DNA of 56,697 bases from DASVVT01 sp036386415 (GCA_036386415.1 DASVVT010000058.1:1-56697); one strand, 5' to 3'; shown: positions 42,387 to 51,470, counted from the first letter of the stretch. Notes: generated by a model from the letters alone, not told the origin. Numbers and translations: made by a program.

Positions 42387-44762
42387 ATGGAAACACTCTG
42401 GCAGGATGTGCGTTACGGGTTTCGGATGCTGTTGAAGAATCCGGGCTTCACTTTGATCGCGGTCGTGGCGCTCGGCTTGGGCATCGGCGCAAACAGCGCG
42501 ATCTTCAGCGTGGTCAACGCGGTGCTGCTGCGTCCGCTTCCTTACAAGGATGCAGACCGGCTGGTCTATATGGGTCTGTCGCTACCCGATTACAGGGACG
42601 TGGAAGAAGCCAATCAGGTCTTTGACGGGATGGCTGTGTTCGCGTCGAACCAGTACAACCTGGCGGGGACGGAGAATGCGGAGCAGGTGCTGGGGGCGAT
42701 AGTCTCAACAAACTTCTTCCCGCTCCTGGGCACGGCTCAGCTCGGGCGCACGTTCGTGGCGGCGGATGATCGCGAGCCGCTGGCCGTCATCAGCCATGAC
42801 CTGTGGCAGCGGCGCTTCGGCGGTGCTTCGGACGTGCTGGGCAAGACGTTGAGCCTCAGCGGCAAGCCTCACACCATCGTGGGCGTGATGGGGCCTGAGT
42901 TCCAGTTTCCAAACTCGCAGTTCAAAGTCTGGGTTACACTCGGCTCGGCCATGGACGCCACCCCCGAGCAGACACAGAACCGGCAGCTACGTATCTTCCG
43001 CTCAATCGCGCATCTCAAGCCGGGGGTGACGCTGCCTGTGGCGCAGGCTGACGTGGATGCCATCTCCAACCGTCTTCAGCAGCAGTACCCGGACACCAAC
43101 GCGGGGGTCAGGTTAAGGGTCGTCTCCATCTACGAGCGCCTCGTCGGAGAGGTGCGTCCCGCGCTGCTGATCATCCTCGGCACGGTCGGCCTCATACTCC
43201 TTATCGCCTGCGCCAACGTCGCCAACCTGCTCCTGGCGCGCACCACTGCGCGTGAACGCGAGATCGCCATCCGGTCGGCGCTCGGCGCTGGGCGCTGGCG
43301 AGTGGTGCGCCAGCTTCTGACGGAGAGCGTGCTCCTGGCGACCATAGGCGGCACGCTCGGCGTCCTGCTGGCGGCGTGGTCTATAGACCTGCTCCCGGCT
43401 CTCGGCGCGCAGGACATCCCGCGCGCCGATGCGATTCGCATTGATATGCCGGTGCTCCTGTTCACCCTGGGCGCGTCGCTTCTGACGGGCATCATCTTCG
43501 GTCTCGCGCCCGCCTTGCAGGCCGCGAAGGTCAATCTCAACGAATCTTTGAAAGAAGGAGGCCGCGATAGCGTCGGCGGCTCGCGCGGTCGGCGTCTGCG
43601 CGGCGCGCTGGTCGTCGCGGAAGTGGCGCTGGCGGTGGTCGTCCTCATCGGCGCAGGACTTCTGATCAAGAGCTTCTCGCGCCTGCTCCATGTCGACGCG
43701 GGCTTCAGGGCGGAGAATCTTTTGACCATGAACATCAACCTGAGCAACTACAAGGAGCCGCAGAAGAGAGCCGCGCTCGTCAACCAGTTGCTGGAACAGA
43801 TCAAGCGCATCCCCGGCGTAGAGGTGGTCGGTGGCGCGACGGGGTTGCCGCCTCAGACCCCACAACGCGCCACGAGCTTTGAGGTTGAAGGTCTACCCAA
43901 TCTCAATCCGAACGAGAGCGGGTCTTACTTTATCGCCGCCACTCCAGACTACTTCCGCGCGCTTGAAACTCCGCTCACGGCGGGGCGCGCCTTTAACGAG
44001 CGTGACACGGGAAGCGCGCCCCCGGTTGTCATCATCAACCAGAGTCTGGCGCGTCGCTTGTTCCCGGATAAGGAGGCTGTGGGACAAAGGCTCAAGCTCG
44101 TCAACCCGGAACAGCAGGCGGACTGGCGCGAGATCGTCGGCATCGTCGGCGACATCAAGTATTCGGGGCTGGACGATCCTGGCGAGTCAACCATTTACAC
44201 TCCGTTCGCACAGACGCCGTTCTTATGGTCCTACTTCATGGTGCGCACCACGTCCTCTTCGGTGGGCATCAACGCGAGCATTCAAAGAGCCGTCTCTGCG
44301 GTTGACGAAAACCTGACGGCGGCCAGGATTCAGCCGATGGAGCGGCTCGTCTCAGAAGCGGTCGCGCAGCCCCGCTTCAATGCGCTGCTGCTGGCGATCT
44401 TCGCCGGTCTCGCGCTGGTGCTCGCCTCCGTCGGCATCTACGGCGTCATCTCTTACTCGGTCATGCAGCGCACACGCGAGATAGGCATCCGCATGGCCTT
44501 GGGCGCGCAAGGCTCGGATGTGCTCAAGCTGGTCGTCGGGCAGGGGATGATCCTCGCCCTCGTCGGCGTCTGCGTAGGCTTGGGGGCGGCCTTTCTCTTG
44601 ACGCGCTTGATGGCAAGCCTGCTCTTCAATGTGAGCGCCACAGACCCCTTGACATTCGTCCTGATCGCGCTGCTGCTGGCTTTTGTGGCTCTCGTCGCCA
44701 CCTACATCCCGGCGCGCCGCGCGATGCGAGTCGATCCGATGGTGGCACTGAGATACGAATAA
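42387..44762 (+). CDS. ADOP permease P14 (shortest paralog)
   Basis: 791 residues from ATG 42387, five bases after TTGGAGG (42375-42381); the in-frame TTG in that site is unlikely to be used. Start METLWQDVRYGFRMLLKNPGF. Periplasmic domain 1 is trimmed: after LVYMGLSLPDYRDVEEANQ there is no WE... stretch, and the GRTFVAADDREPLAVIS region lacks several residues. These explain the short length. First coupling segment REREIAIRSALGAGRWR, second TREIGIRMALGAQGSDVLKLVVGQGM after SYSVMQR. Periplasmic domain 2 has PPQTPQRATSFEVEGLPNLN. The end ALVATYIPARRAMRVDPM lacks the Cys of ACYIPAR. All membrane segments are present, so it is probably functional. Confidence 0.92.
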   Translation: METLWQDVRYGFRMLLKNPGFTLIAVVALGLGIGANSAIFSVVNAVLLRPLPYKDADRLVYMGLSLPDYRDVEEANQVFDGMAVFASNQYNLAGTENAEQVLGAIVSTNFFPLLGTAQLGRTFVAADDREPLAVISHDLWQRRFGGASDVLGKTLSLSGKPHTIVGVMGPEFQFPNSQFKVWVTLGSAMDATPEQTQNRQLRIFRSIAHLKPGVTLPVAQADVDAISNRLQQQYPDTNAGVRLRVVSIYERLVGEVRPALLIILGTVGLILLIACANVANLLLARTTAREREIAIRSALGAGRWRVVRQLLTESVLLATIGGTLGVLLAAWSIDLLPALGAQDIPRADAIRIDMPVLLFTLGASLLTGIIFGLAPALQAAKVNLNESLKEGGRDSVGGSRGRRLRGALVVAEVALAVVVLIGAGLLIKSFSRLLHVDAGFRAENLLTMNINLSNYKEPQKRAALVNQLLEQIKRIPGVEVVGGATGLPPQTPQRATSFEVEGLPNLNPNESGSYFIAATPDYFRALETPLTAGRAFNERDTGSAPPVVIINQSLARRLFPDKEAVGQRLKLVNPEQQADWREIVGIVGDIKYSGLDDPGESTIYTPFAQTPFLWSYFMVRTTSSSVGINASIQRAVSAVDENLTAARIQPMERLVSEAVAQPRFNALLLAIFAGLALVLASVGIYGVISYSVMQRTREIGIRMALGAQGSDVLKLVVGQGMILALVGVCVGLGAAFLLTRLMASLLFNVSATDPLTFVLIALLLAFVALVATYIPARRAMRVDPMVALRYE

Positions 44763-44849
44763 AGGGATGAGGGATGAGGGCGGAGGGATGAAAAAAGAAA
44801 AGCGTCTGTCTTTTTATTCATCCCTCATCCCTCATCCCTCATCCCTCAG
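44763..44849. repeat. Heptamer hairpin spacer, family D (GGATGAG)
   Basis: GGATGAG, GGATGAG, GGCGGAG, GGATGAA units at the left are mirrored by TTCATCCCTCATCCCTCATC at the right, around an A-rich then T-rich core. It is the only copy of this family in the window. Confidence 0.92.
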
Positions 44850-44859
44850 GAGGTTGATG

Positions 44860-47325
44860 ATGGGAACGCTACTACAAGACCTGCGTTACGCCGTGCGCTT
44901 GTTGCTCAAGATGCCCGGCTTCACCTTTGTGGCCGTGCTCACGTTGGCGCTGGGCATCGGCGCGAACACGGCCATCTTCAGCGTCGTCCATGCTGTGCTC
45001 CTGAGACCGCTGCCCTTCGAGCATCCCGAACAACTCGTGAGAGTGACGAGCGACTTTCGCCGGGTGGATTTGGCGGACGCGGGACTGTCAGCGCCGGAGC
45101 TGTTCGACTTTCGTGATCGCTCGGGTCTCTTCTCGTCAATCTCCGGCCTCTACCCGATCAATGCGAACCTGACGCAGGTGGATCAGCCGGAGCGCGTCGA
45201 AGCGCTGCTGGTAGACGTGAACTACTTCCAGCTTCTGGGCGCGGGCGCGCAGCTAGGCCGTGTCTTTCAGCAGGAGGACTACAGCACGGGAATCTCTGAG
45301 GTCGCCGTCATCAGCGACGGGGTGTGGCGTCGTCGCTACGGCGGGGCAACGGATGTGCTCGGTAAAAAGTTCAGGCTCGACAATGACCTGTACACGATTG
45401 TCGGGGTGATGCCCCCCGGCTTTCGTCATCCCGGACGCAGCATTCAGACGGACGTAGAGGTGTGGGTTCCTGCCGGGTGGACGGGGACGCCCTTTAATAA
45501 TCCGCCGCGTGGGGATCATATGCTCAGAGGCGCGCTTGCAAGACTTAAGCCCGGCATCACAGTGGAGCAGGCACAGGCGCGCATGAACGAGCTGGCGCGC
45601 GAGCTGCAAAAGGAGTATCCGAACGACTATACAGAGAAAGCTGGATGGACTCCGCGCGTCATAGGACTGCACGATGATCTGGTCGGCAACGTCCGGCCAG
45701 CGCTGCTCGTGCTGCTCGCGGCGGTCGGCTTTGTGCTTCTGATCGCCTGTGCAAACGTCGCCAACCTGCTGCTGGCACGCGCCTCTGCACGCCAGCGAGA
45801 GATCGCCATCCGCCGCGCCCTCGGCGCAGGCCGCCTGCGGCTCATACGCCAACTCGTCACGGAGAGCCTGGTGCTCTCGTTTTTAGGCGGCGCGCTGGGA
45901 CTCCTGATTGCCGTCTGGGGCGTTGACCTGCTCGTCAAGTTCAGCCCGTCGAACATCACGCCGCTCGGCGGGGTGAGCCTCAACGGCTCCGTGCTCTTCT
46001 ACACTCTGCTGATCTCTTTAGCGACCGGCGTCATCTTCGGACTCGCGCCGGCTATTTCGGCATCGAATCCAGATTTGCACGAGACGCTCAAAGATGCCGC
46101 GCGCAGCACGACGGGCGGCGTGCATCGCAACCGCGTGCGGAGCCTGCTGGTCATCTCGGAGTTCGCGCTGGCGTTGATGCTGTTGATCTCCGCAGCCCTT
46201 CTGCTTCGCAGCTTCTGGCGGTTGCAAACGGTTGACCCCGGCTTCAACTCGGAGAACGTTCTGACGGCGCGTCTCTGGCTGCCGCAGCCGAACCTGCCGG
46301 AGACAGGCCCTTACTTCCAGCATTCCAGCCGCGCACAGCTCTACCGCCAGGTGTTGCAGCGCGTCGCAAGTTTGCCGGGCGTGCAGATGGTGGGCGGCGT
46401 CAGTCAGTTGCCGCTCGACGGCGTACCGGGCACCAACGGTTTCACGATAGAGGGTGCGGCGTCAGACCCTAGAGAGCTTCGTGCAGCTCATACAGTCATC
46501 GCCAGCCCCAGCTATTTCGCGACGCTCGGAATCCCTCTGCTCAAGGGGCGGCTGTTCACGGAGCAGGATGACGAGAAAGCGCCGCGCGCCGTGGTCGTCA
46601 ACCAGACGCTGGCACAGCGTTTCTTTCCCGGCGAGGATGCGGTAGGCCGACGCCTGCGGCTCGGCGATGGCCGGACGGAGCAACCTTGGCAGACCATCGT
46701 CGGCGTCGTGCACGACGTGAAGACTGAAGGGCTCGATGTAGAGAACAGGCCGCAGATATACCGTTCGATTCTACAGACCTCGAACTTACAGTTGACGCTC
46801 GTGATACGCACCGCTTCTGATCCGGGCGCGCTCACGGAAGCCGTCCGGCGCGAAGTTCGCGCCGTCGACGCTGACCTTCCCGTTTTCGGCATCCGTACGA
46901 TGGAGCAGGTGATGCAGGCGGCGGTCAGCCAGCGCCGCTTTGCGATGGTCATGCTGGTGGTCTTCGCCTTCATAGCCCTGACCCTGTCGGCGGTCGGAAT
47001 ATACGGCGTGATGGCCTACTCGGTGACGCAGCGTACACACGAGATAGGGATCCGCATGGCCTTGGGCGCGCAGCCGCGCGATGTCATGCGAATGGTCATC
47101 AAGCAGGGCTTGATTCTGACCTTTGCAGGGATGGTAGTCGGGTTGGCAGGAGCTTTCCTGGTGACACGGTTTCTGTCGAGCCTGCTTTTTGGCGTCGGTG
47201 CGCGCGACCCCGTGACGTTTGCGTGCATCTCGCTCCTGCTGTCGGCGGTGGCCCTTTTGGCCTGCTACATTCCTGCGCGCCGCGCCATGAAAGTCGATCC
47301 GATGGTGGCGCTCAGGTACGAGTAA
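44860..47325 (+). CDS. ADOP permease P15 (last of the array)
   Basis: 821 residues from ATG 44860, six bases after CAGGAGG (44847-44853); ATG 44857 is equally in frame and only three bases away from that site. The open frame back to 44767 is repeat sequence. It is the longest paralog. Start MGTLLQDLRYAVRLLLKMPGF; TM1 ends VVHAVLLRPLPF, with His for Asn. Periplasmic domain 1 has VTSDFRRVDLADAGLSAPEL and a later WTGTPFNNPPRGDHMLRG. First coupling segment RQREIAIRRALGAGRLR; linker LKDAARSTTGGVHRNRVRSLL replaces LKEGGR. Periplasmic domain 2 has an extended start, PQPNLPETGPYFQHSSRAQL. Second unit YGVMAYSVTQRTHEIGIRMALGAQPRDVMRMVIKQGL, and GARDPVTF replaces SATDP. It marks one edge of the family's variation and ends the permease block. 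Confidence 0.92.
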   Translation: MGTLLQDLRYAVRLLLKMPGFTFVAVLTLALGIGANTAIFSVVHAVLLRPLPFEHPEQLVRVTSDFRRVDLADAGLSAPELFDFRDRSGLFSSISGLYPINANLTQVDQPERVEALLVDVNYFQLLGAGAQLGRVFQQEDYSTGISEVAVISDGVWRRRYGGATDVLGKKFRLDNDLYTIVGVMPPGFRHPGRSIQTDVEVWVPAGWTGTPFNNPPRGDHMLRGALARLKPGITVEQAQARMNELARELQKEYPNDYTEKAGWTPRVIGLHDDLVGNVRPALLVLLAAVGFVLLIACANVANLLLARASARQREIAIRRALGAGRLRLIRQLVTESLVLSFLGGALGLLIAVWGVDLLVKFSPSNITPLGGVSLNGSVLFYTLLISLATGVIFGLAPAISASNPDLHETLKDAARSTTGGVHRNRVRSLLVISEFALALMLLISAALLLRSFWRLQTVDPGFNSENVLTARLWLPQPNLPETGPYFQHSSRAQLYRQVLQRVASLPGVQMVGGVSQLPLDGVPGTNGFTIEGAASDPRELRAAHTVIASPSYFATLGIPLLKGRLFTEQDDEKAPRAVVVNQTLAQRFFPGEDAVGRRLRLGDGRTEQPWQTIVGVVHDVKTEGLDVENRPQIYRSILQTSNLQLTLVIRTASDPGALTEAVRREVRAVDADLPVFGIRTMEQVMQAAVSQRRFAMVMLVVFAFIALTLSAVGIYGVMAYSVTQRTHEIGIRMALGAQPRDVMRMVIKQGLILTFAGMVVGLAGAFLVTRFLSSLLFGVGARDPVTFACISLLLSAVALLACYIPARRAMKVDPMVALRYE

Positions 47326-47330
47326 TCAAA

Positions 47331-47416
47331 TTGCGGAATGCGGATTTCGGATTGCGGATTTAAGAAACGACGGTTTGTTTTTCAATCCGCATTCCGCATT
47401 CCGCAATCCGAAATCT
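47331..47416. repeat. Heptamer hairpin spacer, family B (TGCGGAA/TTCGGAT)
   Basis: TTGCGGAATGCGGATTTCGG at the left, CCGCATTCCGCATTCCGCAA at the right, loop A/T-rich. It separates P15 from the secreted propeller gene, so the spacer type continues past the permeases. Confidence 0.9.
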
Positions 47417-47431
47417 AGAGGAGTGTATGTG

Positions 47432-48448
47432 ATGAAGAAACATAATCAACGGCCAATGATGCTGGCTGTCGCTTTGCTGCTCGGCTGCGCCTCCCTCACC
47501 TTGACCGTACAGGCCGGGGCGACCCGCGACTCCCGCCATCCTTACGCCTCGTCAAAGCCTATGCCGGAGCCTGTGATTTTTGGTGAAGGCATTATCTCGA
47601 CCATCGACGATGAGTTGAACGCCTGTTTCTCTCCGGACGGCCACACGCTCTATATCTCTAAGAACCTTGGCAGTCGCATGGGCGTCATCGTGGTCTCGCG
47701 TTTTGAAAAGAGCAAGTGGAGTCAGCCTGAGGTGGCGGAATTCTCTGGCCGCTTCAGCGATTACGACCCCTTCTTCTCGCCGGACGGCTCGCGCCTGTTC
47801 TTCATCTCCAACCGTCCCTCGGACGCCAGGGAGACGAAGCCGAAAAAGGATTACGACATCTGGATGGTCGAGAAGACTAAAAGCGGGTGGAGCGAGCCGA
47901 AGAATCCGGGTGCGCCCATCAACACGGACAAGGACGAATACTACCCGTCTGTAGCCACAGATGGCACGCTCTATTTCAGCGCCATGAAGGAGTCGGGCAA
48001 AGGCAGCTTCGACGTATACCGCTCAAAATTGGTCGATGGAAAATATACTGAGCCGGAAAATCTGGGCGACGCCGTCAACGGCAAATCGACGGAGGTCGAT
48101 AACTACATCGCGCCCGATCAGAGTTTTCTCGTCTTCGCTTCCTACGGACGCCCGGACTCTCTGGGCAGCGGCGATCTCTACATCAGCTACAACCGCAACG
48201 GCACTTGGACGCAGGCGCGCCACCTCGGCAGCGGCATCAATTCCAGCGCGCGAGAATATTGCCCCATCGGCTCGCCCGACGGGAAATACTTTTTCTTCAC
48301 CTCCTTCAGAGGCTTCATCGATCAGCCGCCAGCGAAGCCTATGACCTATCAGGAGCTGACGGGCAAGCTGCACAGCACGCTCAACGGGCTCGGGAATATT
48401 TATCAGGTGGACATCAGCGCGCTGGGCGCAGACGAGAAGGGGAAATGA
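47432..48448 (+). CDS. Secreted WD40-like (PD40) beta-propeller protein
   Basis: 338 residues from ATG 47432 (GAGGAG at 47418-47423); the longer frame from 47375 is repeat. The N-terminus is a signal sequence, hydrophobic at about 9-18. A Cys19 after LLG could be a lipoprotein anchor, though Leu at the second position before it is not ideal; cleavage after VQA (about 28-30) is the alternative. The mature part repeats FSPDG/FFSPDGSRLFF/APDQSFLVFAS/GSPDGKYFFF blocks, the PD40 motif of TolB-like propellers, about five or six blades, with IWMVEKTKSGWSEP and similar strands between. Such proteins act in the periplasm by binding partners; no catalytic motif is seen. Its place after the permeases suggests a periplasmic partner or sensor of the exporter, which is inference. 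Confidence 0.78.
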   Translation: MKKHNQRPMMLAVALLLGCASLTLTVQAGATRDSRHPYASSKPMPEPVIFGEGIISTIDDELNACFSPDGHTLYISKNLGSRMGVIVVSRFEKSKWSQPEVAEFSGRFSDYDPFFSPDGSRLFFISNRPSDARETKPKKDYDIWMVEKTKSGWSEPKNPGAPINTDKDEYYPSVATDGTLYFSAMKESGKGSFDVYRSKLVDGKYTEPENLGDAVNGKSTEVDNYIAPDQSFLVFASYGRPDSLGSGDLYISYNRNGTWTQARHLGSGINSSAREYCPIGSPDGKYFFFTSFRGFIDQPPAKPMTYQELTGKLHSTLNGLGNIYQVDISALGADEKGK

Positions 48449-48690
48449 TGGTGTCAGTGTTGAAAAACTTGAGGATATTTCCTTTTGGCGGCAGAGCCGC
48501 ATATCTAGTGCCTTGAACTTTTCAATACTTTCTTAATGCTGCTGGACTATGTTCAGCCTGAGACCCTGTTTGTCAATGCGCGCCATTTAGAGTTCCACGC
48601 CGCGACGGACTACAATGATACTCTGACAAACTTGCAGCAGTTCACATCCACCGGACTGATAAGCGGCATCTCGGAGCCTCCGACTATTTC

Positions 48691-50067
48691 ATGAAGACTG
48701 CGGATTCATTCAAATACAGAATTTTAATCGCCGACGACCAGCGCGACGTGCTGGAAGCTTTGCGGCTGCTGCTCAAGGGCGAGGGCTACCAGACGGAAAC
48801 TGTGACTTCGCCCGCCGAGGTCTTGCACTCTCTCGAAGCGAGAGACTTTGACCTCCTCTTGATGGACCTCAACTATGCGCGCGACACCACGTCTGGACAG
48901 GAAGGCCTCGACTTGCTTTCGCGCGTGCAGGCGATGGACAACGCGCTGCCTGTGGTCGTCATGACGGCCTGGGGCTCCGTCGAGGTGGCTGTGGAGGCGA
49001 TGCGTCGAGGGGCGCGCGATTTCGTCCAGAAGCCCTGGGAGAACACGCGCCTGCTCACCATTCTGAGGACGCAGATCGAGCTCGGACAGGCGCTCAGGAA
49101 GGGGCAGCGGCTGGAGGCCGAAAATGAGCTGCTGCGCAATGGCGAAGATCGCCCCACCCTGATCGCGGAGTCGCCCGCGATGCAGCCCGTGCTGGAGCTC
49201 ATCGCGCACGTCGGCCCATCGGACGCCAACGTGCTCATCACAGGCGAGCACGGCACGGGCAAGGAGGTCGTGGCGCAGACGCTTCATGCCGTTTCGGGAC
49301 GCGCCACAAAGCCTATCGTCACGGTCGATGCTGGCAGTCTCTCCGAAGGTGTCTTTGAGAGCGAGCTCTTCGGCCACGTCAAGGGCGCTTTCACAGATGC
49401 CAAGACGGAGCGCGTCGGGCGCTTTGAGCTGGCCGATGGCGGCACGCTCTTTCTGGACGAGATCGCCAACGTTCCCACCAACAAGCAGGCCAAGCTGCTG
49501 CGCGTGCTTGAGACCGGAGAGTTCGAGCGCGTCGGCTCTTCAAAGACGCGCCGCGTCAACGTGCGTGTGGTCTCTGCGACGAACGCAGACCTCAACCAGG
49601 AGGTCGCGGCGAGCCGCTTCCGCCAGGACCTGCTCTTTCGTCTCAATACGGTTGAGATTCAGCTTCCACCTTTGCGCGAGCGGCGCGAGGACATCCCGCT
49701 TTTGGCCGAGCATTTTTTGGGGCAGCACGCGCTGCGCTACCGCAAGCGCCTCGACGGTTTCGATGAGGCTGCAATGCAGGCGCTTTTGGATTATCCTTGG
49801 CCTGGTAACGTCAGGGAGCTGGAGCATACGGTGGAAAGGGCTGTGCTCATGGCTCAGGGAAACGTTGTGGGCGCAAGGGATATGGGATTACAGCGTTCCT
49901 CGCGCGCGGACGCGCGTAGGCTGGAAGATATGAGTCTGGAGGAGGTCGAATCCTTCCTCATACAGAAGGCGCTGGCCCGTTACGATGGTAACGTAGGCCA
50001 GGCCGCACAGTCTCTCGGCTTGAGCCGCAGCGCCCTTTACCGTCGCCTCCAGCGCTACGGATTATGA
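48691..50067 (+). CDS. NtrC-family sigma-54-dependent response regulator
   Basis: 458 residues in three domains. The receiver has the acidic pair Asp15/Asp16, phospho-acceptor Asp59, Thr92 and Lys114. The AAA+ domain has Walker A GEHGTGKE (from 185), the L1-loop motif GAFTDA (232-237), Walker B LFLDEI (253-258) and ATN/FRQDLLFRLN sensor regions. A C-terminal Fis-type helix-turn-helix follows (about 430-456, AAQSLGLSRSALYRRLQRYG). By family it uses ATP to open sigma-54 promoters when phosphorylated by its kinase. GAFTDA instead of GAFTGA is a known variant; whether it keeps full sigma-54 contact is not evident. The stop overlaps the kinase start (ATGA at 50064). Sigma-54-like sites at 4134 and 5077 make the export locus a likely target. 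The spacer before it (48449-48690) shows no clear motif. Confidence 0.92.
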   Translation: MKTADSFKYRILIADDQRDVLEALRLLLKGEGYQTETVTSPAEVLHSLEARDFDLLLMDLNYARDTTSGQEGLDLLSRVQAMDNALPVVVMTAWGSVEVAVEAMRRGARDFVQKPWENTRLLTILRTQIELGQALRKGQRLEAENELLRNGEDRPTLIAESPAMQPVLELIAHVGPSDANVLITGEHGTGKEVVAQTLHAVSGRATKPIVTVDAGSLSEGVFESELFGHVKGAFTDAKTERVGRFELADGGTLFLDEIANVPTNKQAKLLRVLETGEFERVGSSKTRRVNVRVVSATNADLNQEVAASRFRQDLLFRLNTVEIQLPPLRERREDIPLLAEHFLGQHALRYRKRLDGFDEAAMQALLDYPWPGNVRELEHTVERAVLMAQGNVVGARDMGLQRSSRADARRLEDMSLEEVESFLIQKALARYDGNVGQAAQSLGLSRSALYRRLQRYGL

Positions 50068-51401
50068 AGGGCAAAAAGAGTGTTAGATCGCAGGGGCTGA
50101 ACCACGAAGCGAGAATCCTGTTGATGTCCCTGGTGGCAGGGCTTCCGGGAGTTCTCGTCTCGCTCGTCATGTTGTGGATGGGCGACTACACGACGAAGGT
50201 TCAGTTGACCCTCACGCTGTTCATCGTGGTCATCTGGCTGGGCTTCGCCTTCGCCCTGCGCGAGCGTGTGGCGCGCCCCCTACAGACTATCTCCAACCTC
50301 CTGGCGGCGCTCAGGGAGGGTGATTATTCGATCCGCGCGCGCGGTGCGACGCACGAAGACGCGCTGGGTGAAGTGATGCTGGAAGTGAACGCACTCGGAG
50401 AAACCTTGCGTGAACAACGCCTCGGCGCGATGGAGGCGACCGCGTTGCTGCGCACGGTGATGAGGCGGATCGACGTTGCCATCTTCGCCTTTGACATAGA
50501 CGAGCGCCTGCGTCTCGTCAACCGCGCGGGAGAACGCCTGCTCGGACAGCCCGCCGAACGCCTCATCGGTCGCAGCGCCTCAGAGCTTGGACTCGACGAG
50601 TGTCTGCGCGGCGAGCCCGTGCGCACGCTTCAGATCACCTCGGACGAAGGGGTCGGGCGCTGGGGAGTCAGCCGCAGCGCCTTTCGTGAGCATGGCCTGC
50701 CGCACCAGTTGCTGGTGCTCTCGAACCTGAGCCGTGCCCTGCGTGAAGAGGAGCGCCAGGCCTGGAAGCGGCTGGTTCGCGTGCTCGGCCACGAGTTGAA
50801 TAATTCGCTCGCCCCGATCAGGTCTATCGCCGGGAGTCTGGAAAACCTGCTCGTGCGCGAGCCGCGCCCCTTAGACTGGGACGATGATATGCGGCGCGGG
50901 CTCGCCATCATCGCCGCGCGCGCCGAAGCCCTGACCCGCTTCATGCAGGCTTACGCCCGCCTCGCTCGCCTGCCCGCCCCGCGCTTTCAAACTTTGAGCG
51001 TCGAGGCGTGGGTGCGGCGCGTCGTCGGCCTTGAGACGCGCCTTGAGGTGACGGTCGTACCCGGCCCCGACGTGACGATTTCCGCCGATGGCGATCAACT
51101 GGATCAACTGCTCATCAACCTGCTGCATAATGCCGTCGATGCAGCCCTGGAGACGGATGGAAAAGTGACCGTGAGCTGGGCCAGAAACGGCACCCACCTC
51201 GACATCTTCGTCGAAGACGAAGGCCCCGGACTCTCCAATACAGCCAACCTCTTCGTGCCCTTCTTTACCACCAAGCCCAAAGGCTCAGGCATCGGCCTCG
51301 TCCTCTCCCGTCAGATCGCCGAAGCCCACGGCGGCACGCTCTCGCTGGAAAACCGGCAGACAGGCACGGGCTGCCAGGCACAGCTTCGCCTCCCGCTCTA
51401 A
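50064..51401 (+). CDS. NtrY-like membrane sensor histidine kinase
   Basis: 445 residues. Two membrane helices (about 17-39 and 47-65) leave almost no periplasmic loop, so the signal is probably sensed in the membrane or cytoplasm. A HAMP-like segment follows (about 66-120, ARPLQTISNLLAALREGDYS), then a PAS domain (about 125-220, FDIDERLRLVNRAGERLLG). The HisKA box LGHELNNSLAPIRSIAG has the phosphorylated His at 243. The ATPase part has the N box LINLLHNAVDAA (Asn356), EDEGPGL, and FFTTKPKGSGIGLVLSRQI. This layout is that of NtrY/AtoS-type partners of NtrC regulators, and the four-base overlap with the regulator gene supports a pair. Kinase pairs of this kind often border MacB-type exporter loci in related phyla. 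Confidence 0.92.
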   Translation: MKGKKSVRSQGLNHEARILLMSLVAGLPGVLVSLVMLWMGDYTTKVQLTLTLFIVVIWLGFAFALRERVARPLQTISNLLAALREGDYSIRARGATHEDALGEVMLEVNALGETLREQRLGAMEATALLRTVMRRIDVAIFAFDIDERLRLVNRAGERLLGQPAERLIGRSASELGLDECLRGEPVRTLQITSDEGVGRWGVSRSAFREHGLPHQLLVLSNLSRALREEERQAWKRLVRVLGHELNNSLAPIRSIAGSLENLLVREPRPLDWDDDMRRGLAIIAARAEALTRFMQAYARLARLPAPRFQTLSVEAWVRRVVGLETRLEVTVVPGPDVTISADGDQLDQLLINLLHNAVDAALETDGKVTVSWARNGTHLDIFVEDEGPGLSNTANLFVPFFTTKPKGSGIGLVLSRQIAEAHGGTLSLENRQTGTGCQAQLRLPL

Positions 51402-51429
51402 AGCTATTACCAGTCTTCGCTCTAAAAGG

Positions 51430-51470
51430 TTTTGCCCAACAAGTACCCGAAATAGCCCACCCGAAAAGTC
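51430..51470. repeat. Left inverted repeat of the small element
   Basis: Contains CCCAACAAGTACCC, AATAGCCCACCCGAAAAGTC in sequence; pairs with 51797-51835. Confidence 0.75.

Noticed and set aside
7229..47325. Possibility that permeases are cargo of a composite transposon
   Set aside because: The only transposase trace is at the left window edge, 7 kb away, and no matching element is seen on the right.
48447..48515. A 22-residue open frame after the propeller gene
   Set aside because: No ribosome site or similarity; expected by chance.
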